Position numbers and translations under genes: made by a program | Notes under the pieces: generated by a model | What the model was told of the DNA's origin: nothing | Database searches by the model: none | What the model saw: only the letters and a program-made list of their open reading frames with translations | Assembly (NCBI GenBank): GCA_003219395.1 | Contig: QHOR01000020.1 | Span: 1 to 15,688, forward strand | Length of the DNA stretch: 15,688 bases | Reading direction: 5' to 3' | Source of the DNA: Verrucomicrobiota bacterium | GTDB lineage: Bacteria; Verrucomicrobiota; Verrucomicrobiia; Chthoniobacterales; UBA10450 | Shown here: positions 14,124-15,688 of the stretch, in pieces | Position numbering within the stretch: position 1 is the first letter of the stretch | Layout: each line of letters opens with the position of its first letter

Positions 14124-14855
14124 CTACGCTGAGACGCCAGCCATCTCAACTTGCTCGCGGATCCGCGCTTCGTTGCTTGCAGAGACGATGGCATCCACGA
14201 GCTTCTGCAGAATCACGCGAATCGCACGAATCGCGTCATCGTTGCCAGCAATGGGATAATCGATGATGTCTGGGTCCGCATTCGTGTCCACGATGGCAAC
14301 CACTGGAATCCCAAGTCGGCGAGCCTCGTTGACGGCGTTTTGTTCACGGATCGTGTCGATTATAACCAGAGCGTCGGGCAATTGAGACATCTCGAGTATA
14401 CCCTCAAGATTGCGCCGGAGCTTTGCCGCTTCACGATTAAGAGCAGCGAGCTCCTGCTTGCCCATCTTTTTGTATTCGGGTGACTTCTCGATCTCTTCGA
14501 TGTATCTCAGTCGCCCGATGCTCTTGCGAATGGTCGCGAGGTTGGTCAATGTGCCGCCCAGCCATCGCTGATTGACGTAGAACTGAGCGCAAGCCAGCGC
14601 CGCTTCCTTTATCGCTTCCTGCGCCTGTTTCTTGCAACCAACAAATAAGATTCTGCCTCCGCGGCGGGTTACTTCCTGGAGAAATTCAGTTGCCCGGCGA
14701 AGCTGCAGCACGGTTTCATCCAAATTGATGATGTAAATCTGGTTGCGCTGCTCAAAGATGAACGCCTTCATCTTCGGATTCCAGCGCTTCGTCTGATGTC
14801 CAAAATGAACACCAGCTTCCAAAAGCTCAGGTACTAATTCTGTCGTATCGGCCAT
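14124..14855 (-). CDS. rpsB: 30S ribosomal protein S2
   Basis: S2 binds late to the 30S subunit and is needed for S1 attachment in many bacteria. The 243 residues carry the family signatures LLEAGVHFGHQTKRWNPKMK (11-30), IYIINLDETV (40-49), ILFVGCKKQAQEAI, FYVNQRWLGGTLTN, and PDALVIIDTIREQNAVNEAR followed by GIPVVAIVDTNADPD. The length is normal. It lies 48 bases after the membrane-protein gene and upstream of tsf. In several bacteria S2 represses its own message through a leader structure. I see no such structure here in so short a leader, and no clear ribosome site. Confidence 0.99.
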   Translation of the reverse strand: MADTTELVPELLEAGVHFGHQTKRWNPKMKAFIFEQRNQIYIINLDETVLQLRRATEFLQEVTRRGGRILFVGCKKQAQEAIKEAALACAQFYVNQRWLGGTLTNLATIRKSIGRLRYIEEIEKSPEYKKMGKQELAALNREAAKLRRNLEGILEMSQLPDALVIIDTIREQNAVNEARRLGIPVVAIVDTNADPDIIDYPIAGNDDAIRAIRVILQKLVDAIVSASNEARIREQVEMAGVSA

Positions 14856-14903
14856 AAGAGAAAATCCGCGAGAGGGGAACTCCGGAACGGGACGGTGAAG
14901 ATG

Positions 14904-15488
14904 CTACAGCACGGGTGGATGTGCAACCTGAAATTCAGCGCCAGGACTGGCATCATTAAGTGCTGTTTTACGACCTCTGACCGTGGACTTGGGATGTCTC
15001 TCCGGCACGCCGTGCGACACAACACGCGATCGGGTTCGGAATTGCCCCGAAGGACGTGTCCTCCTACCCACAAGGATGTGGATCAACAGGAAGATCGGCA
15101 AAGCCAGTCCGATACCAAGATGAAGCCAACTCGTCCACGCGCGCAGTCTTTCGCCGCCCGCATAGTAAAGGCCATACCCGGTAATGACCAAAACGGTGAA
15201 TACACTCAGAAACAGTGAGCCGTTTACACGATTACGGCCCGCGCGCCATGCGAATCTCACATGGCCGCTCAAGAGCATGCCGATCAACACCAGAATCGCC
15301 ATGGCCGCCGCGCCATGAATCTTCATGGCCCAGCTTTTCGCGCCTGTTTCAAAATCGCCCGGCGCCACCGCCAGATAATTCCAATATGCCCACACGACAC
15401 CGCTGAAAAAAAGCAGTGCGACGACGACGTACAGCAAATATCTCTGCAAGCGTTTCAATCGAATCGAGTCTGGTCGCGGGTGTCGCAT
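14904..15488 (-). CDS. Four-helix membrane protein, possible diheme cytochrome b-like subunit
   Basis: From the ATG at 15488 the protein has 194 residues and four hydrophobic helices, at about 17-33, 57-75, 91-109 and 119-140. Four histidines sit at helix ends: His58 (MKIHGAA) and His76 (SGHVRFAW) on helix 2, and His123 (SWLHLG) and His137 (LLIHIL) on helix 4. Helices 2 and 4 should run parallel, so His58/His123 and His76/His137 could each bind one b-type heme near opposite membrane faces, as in cytochrome b561/DUF4405-type proteins. This is inference. About 50 C-terminal residues (from GRRTRP on) look non-native: Arg-rich, without helices, and read from a palindromic repeat. The start overlaps the apbE 3' end by 34 bases. 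An alternative start at 15509 adds 7 residues. Confidence 0.72.
   Translation of the reverse strand: MRHPRPDSIRLKRLQRYLLYVVVALLFFSGVVWAYWNYLAVAPGDFETGAKSWAMKIHGAAAMAILVLIGMLLSGHVRFAWRAGRNRVNGSLFLSVFTVLVITGYGLYYAGGERLRAWTSWLHLGIGLALPIFLLIHILVGRRTRPSGQFRTRSRVVSHGVPERHPKSTVRGRKTALNDASPGAEFQVAHPPVL
15001..15067 (-). repeat. GTAG-headed multi-hairpin element at the 3' end of the membrane-protein gene (copy D)
   Basis: On the minus strand GTAG (15064-15067) is followed by AGGAC/GTCCT (15051-15055, 15058-15062), and TTCGG/CCGAA (15035-15039, 15047-15051) with a 7-base loop. GCACG/CGTGC (15005-15009, 15011-15015) comes last. This is the same order as copy B: head, short stem, 5/7/5 hairpin, then a tight palindrome. 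The host gene reads through it and gains an Arg-rich tail. Confidence 0.45.
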
Positions 15489-15688
15489 GGCGAGTGAAAT
15501 GACCAGCATGGCGTACCATTGCGCTCAAGCAACAGTGCGTCTGCACGCGACTGCGTCAGCAAGTCCGCGGCTTTCTCACGCAAGACATAAACAATTTTCG
15601 TCAAAGCATCCGCTACCATGCATTCCGCAGCTGCGACGCTCACGCTGATTAATTCGCGGGCAGCTTGACCGGTGCGCCCGTTAAGTAT
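15455..15688 (-). CDS. apbE: FAD:protein FMN transferase (ApbE), 3' end only
   Basis: The frame is open to the right window edge, so only the last 77 codons are seen. It reads NGRTGQAAREL-ISVSVAAAECMVADALTKIVYVL...ADALLLERNG, the ApbE C-terminal pattern. (D)PRTG-like NGRTG is followed by a strand and by the ADALTK segment, whose Asp and Thr lie at the Mg2+ site in this family. ApbE covalently attaches FMN to threonine of exported or membrane proteins. After LLLERNG about 19 extra residues run into the start of the next gene, which overlaps by 34 bases, so the two are probably translationally coupled. Most of the gene and its likely flavoprotein target lie outside the window. Confidence 0.82.
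   Translation of the reverse strand: MLNGRTGQAARELISVSVAAAECMVADALTKIVYVLREKAADLLTQSRADALLLERNGTPCWSFHSPCDTRDQTRFD

Noticed and set aside
14870..14925. TTGCAC with CATCTT 17 bases downstream as an rpsB promoter
   Set aside because: Only three of six bases match in each box; not better than chance in this sequence.
1..15688. CRISPR array, tRNA, rRNA, transposase or phage genes
   Set aside because: I looked for regularly spaced repeats, cloverleaf-like ends and mobile-element proteins and saw none.

Overview
The window is a gene-dense stretch of a bacterial chromosome, by eye a little over half G+C. LpxK implies a Gram-negative outer membrane with lipid A. My best guess is a soil verrucomicrobium (Spartobacteria/Chthoniobacterales, 'Udaeobacter'-like). 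This rests on the recognisable flavour of several proteins and on short GTAG-headed palindromic repeats scattered in and between genes. It is an inference, and no marker here proves it. Clear Shine-Dalgarno sequences are scarce.

Layout, left to right. A few codons of an uncertain leftward gene lie at the left edge. Then come lpxK and thrB, both on the minus strand. A divergent RlmI-type rRNA methyltransferase and a small membrane protein follow on the plus strand, then a dodecin (minus), a secreted protein of unknown function (plus) and tyrS (plus). From about 5.7 kb to the right end every gene is on the minus strand. In transcription order from the right these are: the 3' end of apbE, a four-helix membrane protein with four well-placed histidines, rpsB, tsf, a polymerase-less LigD (phosphoesterase plus ligase), a GT4 glycosyltransferase, a glycogen-debranching-type glucosidase broken by a frameshift, purS, a Pmp3/YqaE membrane peptide, purQ, bioD and an SRPBCC protein.

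How the genes relate. rpsB-tsf is the usual translation pair. purS and purQ encode two small parts of the three-part FGAM synthetase; the large PurL is not in the window. They are interleaved with pmp3 by a 4-bp start/stop overlap, and purQ overlaps bioD by a GTGA junction. The GT4 and debranching genes are one base apart and look like an alpha-glucan module. ApbE and the overlapping four-histidine membrane protein suggest a flavin/heme electron-transfer locus that continues past the right edge.

Most worth a second look: (1) a possible family of small multi-hairpin elements with a GTAG head and 5-bp-stem/7-nt-loop hairpins. Copies sit inside thrB and ligD as in-frame insertions, at the 3' end of the membrane-protein gene, and between tsf and ligD. 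(2) The debranching-enzyme frameshift. (3) An Asp in place of the catalytic-triad Glu of PurQ. (4) Heptamer tandem repeats on both sides of lpxK. (5) The ApbE/putative diheme membrane protein pair. I see no rRNA, tRNA, CRISPR array, transposase or phage gene. No gap without a gene exceeds 300 bases.
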